From Dysgonomonas sp. HGC4 (lineage in GTDB: Bacteria; Bacteroidota; Bacteroidia; Bacteroidales; Dysgonomonadaceae), in NCBI RefSeq assembly GCF_001261715.1, contig NZ_CVRU01000088.1:1-48456 (forward strand): a stretch of 48,456 nt of DNA, given 5' to 3'. The notes beneath the pieces were generated by a model. That model was not told the DNA's origin, ran no database searches, and saw only the letters and a list, made by a program, of their open reading frames with translations. Every line of letters begins with the position of its first letter. Position 1 is the first letter of the stretch. Both the position numbers and the translations under genes were made by a program. Of this stretch, positions 9,101 to 16,321 are shown piece by piece.

Positions 9101-9727
9101 TTACTTCTTCGATTGATCACCTCCGATTATAACACCCTTATTTATTAGATTAAATAACTCCGTCCTTTTGTAGCCATCAATCAGATCTTTCGATTCTACT
9201 TCATTTGCAAAGCTCTTTTTCAAATCCTTCAAATCTTTCTTCTTACTCACTATACTCTCACTAAATTGTAGATAAATAGAGTCTTCAGATATAGATGCCA
9301 CTTTGCATACCGAATACTGGTTATCTTTTATTTTCATTTCCAATACATCTCCAACCTTAGGATTAGTCAGAATAGTGACAGCATCATTCTTAGAAGAACT
9401 CTCACCTTTCCTCATTGTTGTAGAATAAAATACAAAAGCAGCTAAAGCCAGTATTATAAAAAGTCCGATAAATGAAAACAAGGAAGTCTTAGCTTGCTTT
9501 TTCACTTCTGGAGTAATTCCTCCGATATAATGATCAGGAGCCTCATGACCGCAAGCTTTGCAAACTACAAAGAATTCTTTTCCTGTAGGAATAATAGGAA
9601 TCCAATATACATGAAAGCTTTTTTGAAAAGGTAATACAGCCAACGCATTTTCTTTTCCGCAAAATGGGCATTGACAATTGGTGTCTATAAATTTTCCTTT
9701 ACTAGACTTCGTTCCATAAATAATCAT
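9101..9727 (-). CDS. Membrane-anchored zinc-ribbon protein
   Basis: Function unknown. The N-terminal region holds a two-pair zinc ribbon: CQCPFCGKENAL and, about 35 residues on, CKACGHE. The intervening FHVYWIPIIPTGKEFFVVC is typical of the zinc-ribbon_15 type. One transmembrane segment (about residues 85-105) follows, then a roughly 95-residue charged domain predicted to lie across the membrane. The open frame extends up to 9805. A perfect -7 box at 9754-9761 and the der terminator at 9807-9838 show that transcription starts after 9755, so the ATG at 9727 (208 residues) is the right start. Confidence 0.75.
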   Translation of the reverse strand: MIIYGTKSSKGKFIDTNCQCPFCGKENALAVLPFQKSFHVYWIPIIPTGKEFFVVCKACGHEAPDHYIGGITPEVKKQAKTSLFSFIGLFIILALAAFVFYSTTMRKGESSSKNDAVTILTNPKVGDVLEMKIKDNQYSVCKVASISEDSIYLQFSESIVSKKKDLKDLKKSFANEVESKDLIDGYKRTELFNLINKGVIIGGDQSKK

Positions 9728-9753
9728 AATGAATAAAATGTTAGTTAGTCGTG

Positions 9754-9761
9754 CAAAGATA
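9754..9761 (-). promoter_or_regulatory. -7 promoter box of the zinc-ribbon gene
   Basis: Read on the minus strand, TATCTTTG followed by CAC is a perfect -7 box, 26 bases before the ATG at 9727. It decides the start of that gene. Confidence 0.65.
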
Positions 9762-9806
9762 AAAAATAAAAATAAAAGACTAAAGAGTATAATTCCGAGA
9801 AACAAA

Positions 9807-9838
9807 AAACCGATCTAATATAATTATTAGATCGGTTT
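9807..9838 (-). terminator. Intrinsic terminator of der
   Basis: AAACCGATCTAATA (9807-9820) pairs perfectly with 9825-9838 around the loop TAAT. On the minus strand the stem is followed by TTTTTTG, a good U-tract. Confidence 0.9.
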
Positions 9839-9881
9839 ACAATATCTGTGTTCTATTTATTATCAGGTAAAAGACATAGTC

Positions 9882-11207
9882 TTATTTCTCTCTAATAATA
9901 ATATTGATTTGTGTACCTGACAAATTCCAATGCTCACGGATACGGTTTTCCAGGAAACGTTTGTATGGGTCTTTAATCCACTGAGGTAAATTACAGAAGA
10001 ATACAAATGTTGGAACTTGCGTATTAGGCAATTGAGTAATGTATTTAATCTTAACATATTTCCCTTTATTAGAGGGTGGTGGTGTACGCTCTATAATAGG
10101 CAACATCACTTCATTCAGCTTATGTGTTGGAATTCTAACCTTTTTGCGGGTATAAACCTCTTTGGCTGTTTCCAAAACTTTTAGAATACGCTGTTTTGTC
10201 AGTGCAGATGCAAATACAATAGGAAAATCAGTAAATGGAGCCAATCGTTCGCGGATTGTATTCTCGAATGTCTTAACAACAATCTGCTCTTTATTCTCTA
10301 CTAAATCCCATTTATTTACACATATAACTAATCCCTTTCTATTCTTTTGAATGATCGAGAATATATTTAAATCCTGACTTTCGATACCTTGTGTAGCATC
10401 AAGCATCAATACACAAACATCCGAGTTTTCGATGGCTTTAATAGAACGAATTACCGAATAATACTCTAAGTCTTCCGTAACTTTTCCTTTCTTACGGATA
10501 CCAGCGGTATCTACCAGATAAAAGTCCATATTGAACTTATCGAAACGAGTATATACCGAATCACGTGTTGTTCCGGCAATATCTGTTACAATATTACGCT
10601 CTTCATCAATCAAAGCATTTACAAATGACGATTTTCCTGCATTAGGACGACCTACTACTGCAATACGAGGTATAGTATCCTCATAGGTATCAAATACCTG
10701 ATCATCTTTCTTTGTAAACTTACTAATAACCAGATCAAGTAAATCACCAGTTCCAGCACCGTTTATTGCAGAAATATTTATTGGATCACCCAATCCTAAA
10801 GAGTAGAACTCAGCAGAAAGTGGATGAACATTAAAATTGTCAGCCTTATTTGTTACTAAAATTACAGGTTTACCTTTTGCTCTACGCAAAATATGAGCCA
10901 CGCCCAAATCTAAATCGGTAACACCATTCATTACGTCCACTACAAACAGAATTACATCTGCTTCTTGTATCGCAATTTTCACTTGTTTATTAATCTCTTC
11001 TTCAAAAATATCATCCGAGTTTACAACCCATCCACCGGTATCAACCACAGAGAACTCTAGTCCTCCCCACTCTGTTTTACCGTATTGTCTGTCGCGAGTT
11101 GTCCCCGAAGTCTCATCAACTATAGCCTGACGAGTTTGTATCAGACGATTGAATAGTGTTGATTTTCCTACATTTGGACGTCCAACAATCGCTACTAAAT
11201 TTCCCAT
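9882..11207 (-). CDS. der: Ribosome-associated GTPase Der (EngA)
   Basis: An essential double GTPase needed for 50S ribosomal subunit maturation. The first G domain has GRPNVGKS (res. 9-16), DTGG and NKAD. The second has [13 protein letters not shown] and NKWD. A C-terminal KH-like domain follows from about residue 355, with the Bacteroidetes ending NIIIREK. The 441-residue length matches the family. The unit has its own -7 box 29 bases upstream of the start and its own terminator. Confidence 0.97.
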   Translation of the reverse strand: MGNLVAIVGRPNVGKSTLFNRLIQTRQAIVDETSGTTRDRQYGKTEWGGLEFSVVDTGGWVVNSDDIFEEEINKQVKIAIQEADVILFVVDVMNGVTDLDLGVAHILRRAKGKPVILVTNKADNFNVHPLSAEFYSLGLGDPINISAINGAGTGDLLDLVISKFTKKDDQVFDTYEDTIPRIAVVGRPNAGKSSFVNALIDEERNIVTDIAGTTRDSVYTRFDKFNMDFYLVDTAGIRKKGKVTEDLEYYSVIRSIKAIENSDVCVLMLDATQGIESQDLNIFSIIQKNRKGLVICVNKWDLVENKEQIVVKTFENTIRERLAPFTDFPIVFASALTKQRILKVLETAKEVYTRKKVRIPTHKLNEVMLPIIERTPPPSNKGKYVKIKYITQLPNTQVPTFVFFCNLPQWIKDPYKRFLENRIREHWNLSGTQINIIIREK

Positions 11208-11235
11208 AAATTATTAAGATCTATCTTATTTGGTG

Positions 11236-11243
11236 CAAAGATA
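11236..11243 (-). promoter_or_regulatory. -7 promoter box of der
   Basis: The minus strand reads TATCTTTG followed by CACC, a perfect TAnnTTTG box close to the der start at 11207. Confidence 0.65.
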
Positions 11244-11309
11244 CTTATTTTTTGTCGTTTTCTAACGTCCTATAATATAGATAGAAAAAAAATAATCAAA
11301 TACCAAATA

Positions 11310-11337
11310 AAAACAGAGAGCATATGCCCTCTGTTTT
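11310..11337 (-). terminator. Terminator of the semialdehyde dehydrogenase gene
   Basis: AAAACAGAG (11310-11318) pairs with CTCTGTTTT (11329-11337). The inner part GCATATGC can extend the stem past one mismatch. It lies 29 bases beyond the stop codon. Confidence 0.75.
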
Positions 11338-11366
11338 CTAAAAATTGAAAAGGTTTATTCTGATTT

Positions 11367-12773
11367 TTAATAAGCAGCATCGGGGGTTGTAATACGAATC
11401 AATTTCGCATTTACAAATTCATAAATACCGGCTGGTGATTGCTCGCGACCATAACCCGAATTTTTAGTTCCTCCAAATGGAAGTTCGGGAGCTATGCCTG
11501 TCACATGATTTATATAAACCATACCTGTATCAATCTGACGGGCAATTTTTACTGCCTTATCAGTATCTTTACCAAATACAGTACCACCAAGTCCAAATTT
11601 TGTATCGTTCGCCAATTTTATGGCTTCGTCCTCATTCTTTACAGGATAGATACATAGCACCGGTCCGAAAATTTCATCCGAATATGCCAACATACCTTTT
11701 TTTATACCTGTAAGAATAGTTGGCTCCATGAATGCTCCTGAGCGATTCAATCGTTTACCACCATATACTAATTTGGCTCCTGCTTTTACAGTAGCTTCAA
11801 CTTGAGCGATAACATCTTCCGCAGCCTTTTCACTACTTAAAGGAGCTAATTGAGTTGACGGATCAAGAGGATCACCAATTACTACTTTCTCATAAATAGC
11901 TTTCGCTTTCTTTATAAATTCTTCGGCAACCAACTCCATTACTATCACTCTCTTTGGAGACACACATACTTGTCCAGCATTCCACAAACGACCAAATGCC
12001 GCTGTGTATACTGCTTTATCAAGATCGGCATCCTCTAAAACAATAAAGGCATCGCTACCACCTAATTCGAGAGTAGATTTCTTTACATATTTTCCAGCCA
12101 TAGCTGCAAAACTAGATCCTGCCGGTTCGCTACCTGTCAATGCAGCACCTTTAACTCGAGGATCTGCAACTAAATTCGAAATCTTAGAACCGGGCACAAA
12201 AAGGTTAGTATATACACCTTTGGGAGCTCCAGCTTCTGTGAATATTTTTTCCATAGCAGCAGCACATTGAGGTACATTTGAAGCATGCTTCAACAAAAAA
12301 GTATTGCCTGCCATAATATTAGGAGCCGCTGAGCGTGTAATTTGATAGAAGGGGAAATTCCAAGGTTGTACACTTAATAGCACACCTATTGGTTCATAAC
12401 TAAGAAAAGCCTTTCCATGGGGAGTTTCAAGAGGAGAATCCGCTAAAAACTTAGCTCCATTGTTAGCATAATAATCAAAAATATCAGCACATAAAGCTAC
12501 CTCTCCTATTGCTTCTGTTTTAAGCTTTCCCATTTCTATTGTACACAGTTCGCCCAAATCTTCTTTACGCTCACGTAAAATAGATGCCACTTTGTGCAAT
12601 AGCTTAGCTCTTTCTTCAAACGAAGTTTTTCTCCAGAATTGGAATGCTTTATCAGCCGCACTTATAATCTCTTCAATTTGATGTTCGGTCATCACATCAA
12701 ATACCTTCTCAACCTCATTAGTCGTTGGATTGACCGTTTTAATAGACGACGTTTTGTTTGCTTTATTATCCAT
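11367..12773 (-). CDS. NAD(P)-dependent succinate-semialdehyde dehydrogenase (aldehyde dehydrogenase family)
   Basis: It oxidises an aldehyde, most likely succinate semialdehyde, to the acid. The aldehyde dehydrogenase core is complete: PWNFPFYQ (res. 137-144), ALTGSEPAGS for the cofactor, the general base Glu236 in LELGGSDAF and the catalytic Cys270 in NAGQVCVSPKR. The ending PFGGTKNSGYGRE is typical of GabD/Sad enzymes. The 468-residue length fits the short, N-terminally compact branch. The substrate is inferred from family resemblance. The gene is monocistronic, with an unusual large inverted repeat over its promoter. Confidence 0.88.
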   Translation of the reverse strand: MDNKANKTSSIKTVNPTTNEVEKVFDVMTEHQIEEIISAADKAFQFWRKTSFEERAKLLHKVASILRERKEDLGELCTIEMGKLKTEAIGEVALCADIFDYYANNGAKFLADSPLETPHGKAFLSYEPIGVLLSVQPWNFPFYQITRSAAPNIMAGNTFLLKHASNVPQCAAAMEKIFTEAGAPKGVYTNLFVPGSKISNLVADPRVKGAALTGSEPAGSSFAAMAGKYVKKSTLELGGSDAFIVLEDADLDKAVYTAAFGRLWNAGQVCVSPKRVIVMELVAEEFIKKAKAIYEKVVIGDPLDPSTQLAPLSSEKAAEDVIAQVEATVKAGAKLVYGGKRLNRSGAFMEPTILTGIKKGMLAYSDEIFGPVLCIYPVKNEDEAIKLANDTKFGLGGTVFGKDTDKAVKIARQIDTGMVYINHVTGIAPELPFGGTKNSGYGREQSPAGIYEFVNAKLIRITTPDAAY

Positions 12774-12851
12774 TTCTTTTACTTAATTTATTAGTACAGC
12801 AATACTCAATTACTATACCTCTATTCATAATTAAACTAGGATTAGTACACC

Positions 12852-12914
12852 TATCAAAATAACAAATAGGTTTATAACCGCTTAGAGGTCGCAAACCTAT
12901 TTGTTTCTTTGATA
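12852..12914. repeat. Large inverted repeat over the dehydrogenase promoter
   Basis: The left arm is 12852-12873 and the right arm 12893-12914. The 22-base arms match at 20 positions when one is reverse-complemented, with both mismatches adjacent. The 19-base centre contains GGTC and AACC. The right arm contains the minus-strand -7 box. A one-mismatch copy of the AGGTC-N3-GACCT motif (12886-12898) lies across the centre and right arm. It could be a regulator site, an RNA hairpin or a decayed mobile remnant. Confidence 0.7.
12892..12899 (-). promoter_or_regulatory. -7 promoter box of the dehydrogenase gene
   Basis: The minus strand reads TAGGTTTGC, a perfect TAnnTTTGC match, about 119 bases before the ATG at 12773. 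It lies inside the right arm of the inverted repeat. Confidence 0.5.
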
Positions 12915-13067
12915 AGTAGAAGACAAGAAAATAATATATCAGTCAATTCTCACCGTTAGTATAAGAATCTTCATTTACAATATATGACAATCAACTCATC
13001 TAAAATTAAAACAACACTAAACAGCAAAAAGATTATTATTGCTTTCTTTTTTCTTATTATTTAACAA

Positions 13068-13097
13068 AAGGAGCAACCCTATACAGAGTTGCTCCTT
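13068..13097 (-). terminator. Terminator of the 2-oxoacid oxidoreductase operon
   Basis: AAGGAGCAAC (13068-13077) pairs perfectly with GTTGCTCCTT (13088-13097). On the minus strand the next bases are TTGTTAA. It lies 27 bases beyond the stop of the gamma subunit gene. Confidence 0.85.
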
Positions 13098-13123
13098 ACT
13101 ATATTATATCTATAAGTACTTTT

Positions 13124-13678
13124 TTAAGCAGGTTTATTTATTTCTTCTACAATTTCCATTCCTTTCAAGATAGCTTGCTCATTCATAGGTAACATACCAT
13201 GATGTCTTTCGGGTAAAGATTTCTTCAATCCCATCATCACATGTTCTAGTGTAACTATCGGACAAACTTTAAGTAATCCACCCAATACAAACATATTAAA
13301 TGCTTTTTGGTTTTTAAGTTCCGAAGCCGTAGCCATAGCCTCTATTTTATAAACCAATATATCAGTTCTTTTGGGTGCACGTGGAATACCTTCGGGATCG
13401 TAAAGTAAAATACCTCCGGGTTTAACCTGAGATTCGAATTTGTCAAGTGATGGTTGGTTCAATATTATTGCAATATCATATTCACTAACAATAGGCGAAC
13501 TGATAGTATTGTCACTCAAGATGACAGTTACATTTGCTGTTCCCCCACGTTGTTCGGGACCATATGACGGAAACCACGAAACTTCTTTTCCTTCCATTAA
13601 ACCTGAGTAAGCCAAAATCTTACCCATCGATAATACACCTTGTCCACCGAATCCGGCTATAATAATTTCGTTTACCAT
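13124..13678 (-). CDS. 2-oxoacid:ferredoxin oxidoreductase, gamma subunit
   Basis: The pyruvate:ferredoxin oxidoreductase gamma-type domain that helps bind CoA in 2-oxoacid:ferredoxin oxidoreductases. The N-terminus IAGFGGQGVLSMGKILA is the family signature, and WFPSYGPEQRGG and VILSDNTISSP are conserved. The 184-residue length is normal. It is the last gene of the ferredoxin-alpha-beta-gamma operon, 32 bases after the beta gene, and ends at a strong terminator. The substrate (2-oxoglutarate or branched-chain oxoacids) cannot be fixed from sequence. Confidence 0.9.
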   Translation of the reverse strand: MVNEIIIAGFGGQGVLSMGKILAYSGLMEGKEVSWFPSYGPEQRGGTANVTVILSDNTISSPIVSEYDIAIILNQPSLDKFESQVKPGGILLYDPEGIPRAPKRTDILVYKIEAMATASELKNQKAFNMFVLGGLLKVCPIVTLEHVMMGLKKSLPERHHGMLPMNEQAILKGMEIVEEINKPA

Positions 13679-13700
13679 TATTAAATTTTCTTGTTGTTTA

Positions 13701-13713
13701 AGGTCTCAGATCA
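13701..13713. repeat. Degenerate copy of the AGGTC-N3-GACCT palindrome
   Basis: AGGTCTCAGATCA shares its first ten bases with the perfect copy at 14495-14507 but has lost the second arm. It overlaps the stop codon of the beta subunit gene. Confidence 0.35.
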
Positions 13714-14469
13714 GATATTCTTTATATCACCCATAGGATATACAGGAAACATATTTTCAACCATCCAGTCGTTTGCTCCCGCAGGACTCATTTTCCAACC
13801 GGCACTACAAGTAGAAACTATTTCTACAATAGAAGTACCTTTGCCATCTAACGAGTTTTGGAAAGCTTTAGCAATCATCCTTTTCGCCTTTTTAACGGCT
13901 CCTGCTGTATGTACACTGTGTCGTGTAGCCAAACAAACACCCGGTAATTGAGCCAATAAATCGGTAATTTTCAATGGATACCCGTTTTCATGAGTATCAC
14001 GACCATTAGGCGTAGTCGAAGTTTTCATATTCATAAGAGTAGTCGGAGCCATCTGGCCTCCCGTCATACCATATATACCATTATTGATAAAGATAATAGC
14101 AATATTTTCGCCTCTGTTTGCAGCATGAATAGTCTCAGCAGTACCAATAGCAGCTAAGTCTCCATCACCTTGATACGTGAATACCATCTTATCAGGGTTC
14201 AAACGTTTTACTGCCGTTGCCAAAGCCGGAGCTCTACCATGCGCAGCTTCCTGCCAATCTATATCTAAATAATCGTATGCAAACACAGCACAGCCCACAG
14301 GAGCTATACCTATAGTTATTTCTTTCAAGCCCATTTCATCGATTACTTCTGCAACCAATTTATGGACAACACCATGCGAACAACCCGGGCAATAATGCAT
14401 CTGGGTTTCGTTCATCAATACGGGTTTGGCATATACCAAATTCTTAGGATCTATTATACTGGTGCTCAT
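13711..14469 (-). CDS. 2-oxoacid:ferredoxin oxidoreductase, beta subunit (thiamine diphosphate-binding)
   Basis: It binds the thiamine diphosphate that decarboxylates the 2-oxoacid to an acyl-CoA while reducing ferredoxin. CPGCSHG (res. 28-34) matches the family start. The TPP/Mg motif runs from GDGDLAAIGTAE to IFINNGIYGMTGGQMAPTT. The 252-residue length is that of the separate beta chain of the KorB/VorC type. It sits 137 bases after the alpha gene, an unusually long spacer that carries a perfect AGGTC-N3-GACCT palindrome, and 32 bases before the gamma gene. Confidence 0.93.
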   Translation of the reverse strand: MSTSIIDPKNLVYAKPVLMNETQMHYCPGCSHGVVHKLVAEVIDEMGLKEITIGIAPVGCAVFAYDYLDIDWQEAAHGRAPALATAVKRLNPDKMVFTYQGDGDLAAIGTAETIHAANRGENIAIIFINNGIYGMTGGQMAPTTLMNMKTSTTPNGRDTHENGYPLKITDLLAQLPGVCLATRHSVHTAGAVKKAKRMIAKAFQNSLDGKGTSIVEIVSTCSAGWKMSPAGANDWMVENMFPVYPMGDIKNI

Positions 14470-14494
14470 TCTATTTATCCTTAAATTTACATTT

Positions 14495-14507
14495 AGGTCT
14501 CAGACCT
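14495..14507. repeat. Short palindrome AGGTC-TCA-GACCT between alpha and beta subunit genes
   Basis: A perfect copy of the recurring motif, within the operon spacer. On the plus strand it is followed by TTTTATT, and the copy at 35554-35566 shares this flank. Confidence 0.6.
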
Positions 14508-14606
14508 TTTTATTACTTTAACAAGTATAAATGCAACCAACTATATATAAATAAGTAATGTTACATCGACTACTTGCTGTGATTAAGAAAGAATTGCGAT
14601 TTTAAA

Positions 14607-15689
14607 TCAACAACCCATTTTTTCTTTTAAAGCAGCAACTACTTCATTTGGAGTAGGAATAATTCCTCCCAAACGTCCAAAGTGTTCAACCGGTACTTGT
14701 CCGTTTACTGATAAACGTACATCTTCAACCATTTGTCCGGCATTCATTTCCACAGTAAGTATCCCTTTTACCTTCGATGCGTATTCTTTAATTATCTTGG
14801 TAGGGAAAGGCCACAATGTTATTGGTCTTAATACTCCTACCTTTATACCTTCTGCTCTAGCCAGTTCAATCGCTTTTTGACTGATACGTGCAGCCGAACC
14901 AAAGGCTACTATTAGATAATCTATATCTTCACAATTTATTTCCTGATACATCACTTCATTGGCTTCAATTTCTTTGTATTTAGCCTGTAAATGAAGATTG
15001 TTACTCTCCATCGTGTGAGAATCTAACTCAAGAGTTGTTATTATATTAGGTTTACGATCGGCAGGTTTACCCAAGGTTGCCCAAGGACATTGCTCACGTA
15101 TTTCTTTCTCGGTACGTCTTCTTCTAAATTCTGGAAGTTTTACTTTTTCCATCATTTGTCCGATTACACCATCTGCTAATATTGTAGCAGGTGTCGAATA
15201 TTTAAATGCGAGTTCAAAGCCAAGATCTACAAAATCAGCCATTTCTTGAACCGATGCCGGAGCAAGAGTAATCATTTTATAATCACCATGTCCCCCACCC
15301 TTTACTGTCTGAAAGTAATCAGATTGAGATGGTTGGATAGTTCCCAAACCGGGACCTCCACGCATTACATTAATAAGTAAGCAAGGTAAGTTACCTCCTG
15401 CTAGGAAAGAAACACCTTCCTGCATAAGACTCATACCTGTACTTGATGATGATGTCATCACCATTTTACCACAGCCCGCACCTCCATATACCATATTTAT
15501 GGATGCTGTTTCGCTTTCAGCCTGCATTACAACCATACCAGTTGTAGTCCAGGGAGCTTCGGCCATCAATGTTTCTATAATTTCCGATTGGGGAGTAATA
15601 GGATAGCCAAAGTAGCCATCAACTCCTATGCGAATTGCAGCGTGGGCGATTGCCTCGTTGCCTTTCATCAAATATATTTCTTCTGACAT
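14607..15689 (-). CDS. 2-oxoacid:ferredoxin oxidoreductase, alpha subunit (VorB/KorA type)
   Basis: The pyrimidine-binding chain of the enzyme. The motif GYFGYPITPQSEIIE (res. 26-40) is the signature of this subunit. SETASINMVYGGAGCG and SSSSTGMSLMQEG surround the TPP site. The C-terminal domain II (VLRPITLWPFP, VEMNAGQMVEDVRL) is complete. The 360-residue length matches proteins called 3-methyl-2-oxobutanoate dehydrogenase subunit VorB in Bacteroidetes. It lies 54 bases after the ferredoxin gene. In anaerobes the complex makes or breaks 2-oxoglutarate or branched-chain 2-oxoacids with ferredoxin. The exact substrate is inference. Confidence 0.92.
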   Translation of the reverse strand: MSEEIYLMKGNEAIAHAAIRIGVDGYFGYPITPQSEIIETLMAEAPWTTTGMVVMQAESETASINMVYGGAGCGKMVMTSSSSTGMSLMQEGVSFLAGGNLPCLLINVMRGGPGLGTIQPSQSDYFQTVKGGGHGDYKMITLAPASVQEMADFVDLGFELAFKYSTPATILADGVIGQMMEKVKLPEFRRRRTEKEIREQCPWATLGKPADRKPNIITTLELDSHTMESNNLHLQAKYKEIEANEVMYQEINCEDIDYLIVAFGSAARISQKAIELARAEGIKVGVLRPITLWPFPTKIIKEYASKVKGILTVEMNAGQMVEDVRLSVNGQVPVEHFGRLGGIIPTPNEVVAALKEKMGC

Positions 15690-15743
15690 AACTTTTAATT
15701 GGAGTAAGTTAATATACTACAAAAGACTAATATTCCTAAGAAA

Positions 15744-15971
15744 TTAGCCTTTTTGTCTATATACGGTTAAACATCCATCAGGACAAACATAGCCACAATT
15801 GGCACATCCGATGCATGCATCCTCATTTTTCATAAATACGTAATGATATCCTTTTTCGTTCACCTCACGAGCTTGTAATTCAAGCACATCACAAGGACAG
15901 GATACAACACAGAGATCGCAGCCTTTACATCTTTCGACGTCGACCACTACTGTTCCTTTTACTTTTGCCAT
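15744..15971 (-). CDS. 2[4Fe-4S] ferredoxin-type subunit of the 2-oxoacid oxidoreductase
   Basis: A 75-residue electron carrier subunit. Two canonical cluster motifs are visible: CKGCDLCVVSCPC near residues 15-27 and CIGCANCGYVCP near 53-64. Each has CxxCxxCxxxC spacing. It is the first gene of the four-gene operon, behind a perfect -7 box at 16044-16051, and passes electrons from the TPP site to free ferredoxin. Confidence 0.92.
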   Translation of the reverse strand: MAKVKGTVVVDVERCKGCDLCVVSCPCDVLELQAREVNEKGYHYVFMKNEDACIGCANCGYVCPDGCLTVYRQKG

Positions 15972-16043
15972 ATCTTATTATAGATAGTTGTCAATTTACT
16001 TTTGATAATTCCACATTTCGTTTTCCGGTCAGTTGAATGGCTA

Positions 16044-16051
16044 CAAAGTTA
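16044..16051 (-). promoter_or_regulatory. -7 promoter box of the 2-oxoacid oxidoreductase operon
   Basis: The minus strand reads TAACTTTG, a perfect TAnnTTTG, 72 bases before the ferredoxin gene start. Confidence 0.6.
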
Positions 16052-16257
16052 TAGCTTATTATCACATTCCATCCTTTTTTATCTATAAAATTGTCAACAT
16101 AATGTTAAGAAGCACTTACCTATTCACACTTAAAAATAAGATACACAGACATATTACCAATAGATAATTTCAATAAGAAAAGATGAACAAAACTAACTTT
16201 TTTAATAAGAACAGACAATCTCACCCATTCTCCTTATTTAAATTCTAAAATATAAAT

Positions 16258-16265
16258 TAACTTTG
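16258..16265 (+). promoter_or_regulatory. -7 promoter box of the TonB-dependent receptor gene
   Basis: TAACTTTG is a perfect match, 56 bases before the ATG at 16322. Confidence 0.55.
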
Positions 16266-16321
16266 GGCATTATTGAATCTCCTTATCTAAGGGATTTACA
16301 GAAACTCATTCTAAGCAAAAA

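Larger units (their letters stand above)
12774..13123. other. 350-base intergenic region with an inverted repeat and a terminator
   Basis: No gene is visible. The region holds the terminator of the oxidoreductase operon (13068-13097) and the inverted repeat 12852-12914 with a -7 box. The remainder is AT-rich and without features I can support. Confidence 0.6.
15972..16321. other. 350-base divergent promoter region
   Basis: No gene is supported. The region contains the -7 box of the oxidoreductase operon (minus strand) and that of the TonB-dependent receptor (plus strand). A 21-codon open frame near 16183 has no promoter or conservation clue. Confidence 0.6.

Noticed and set aside
9728-9805. 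Extension of the zinc-ribbon protein to an ATG at 9805
   Set aside because: The only promoter box lies at 9754-9761, inside the extension, and the der terminator abuts 9807, so the extension would not be transcribed.
16183-16248. 21-codon frame in the divergent region before the TonB receptor
   Set aside because: No promoter, signal or motif; its length is expected by chance in AT-rich DNA.
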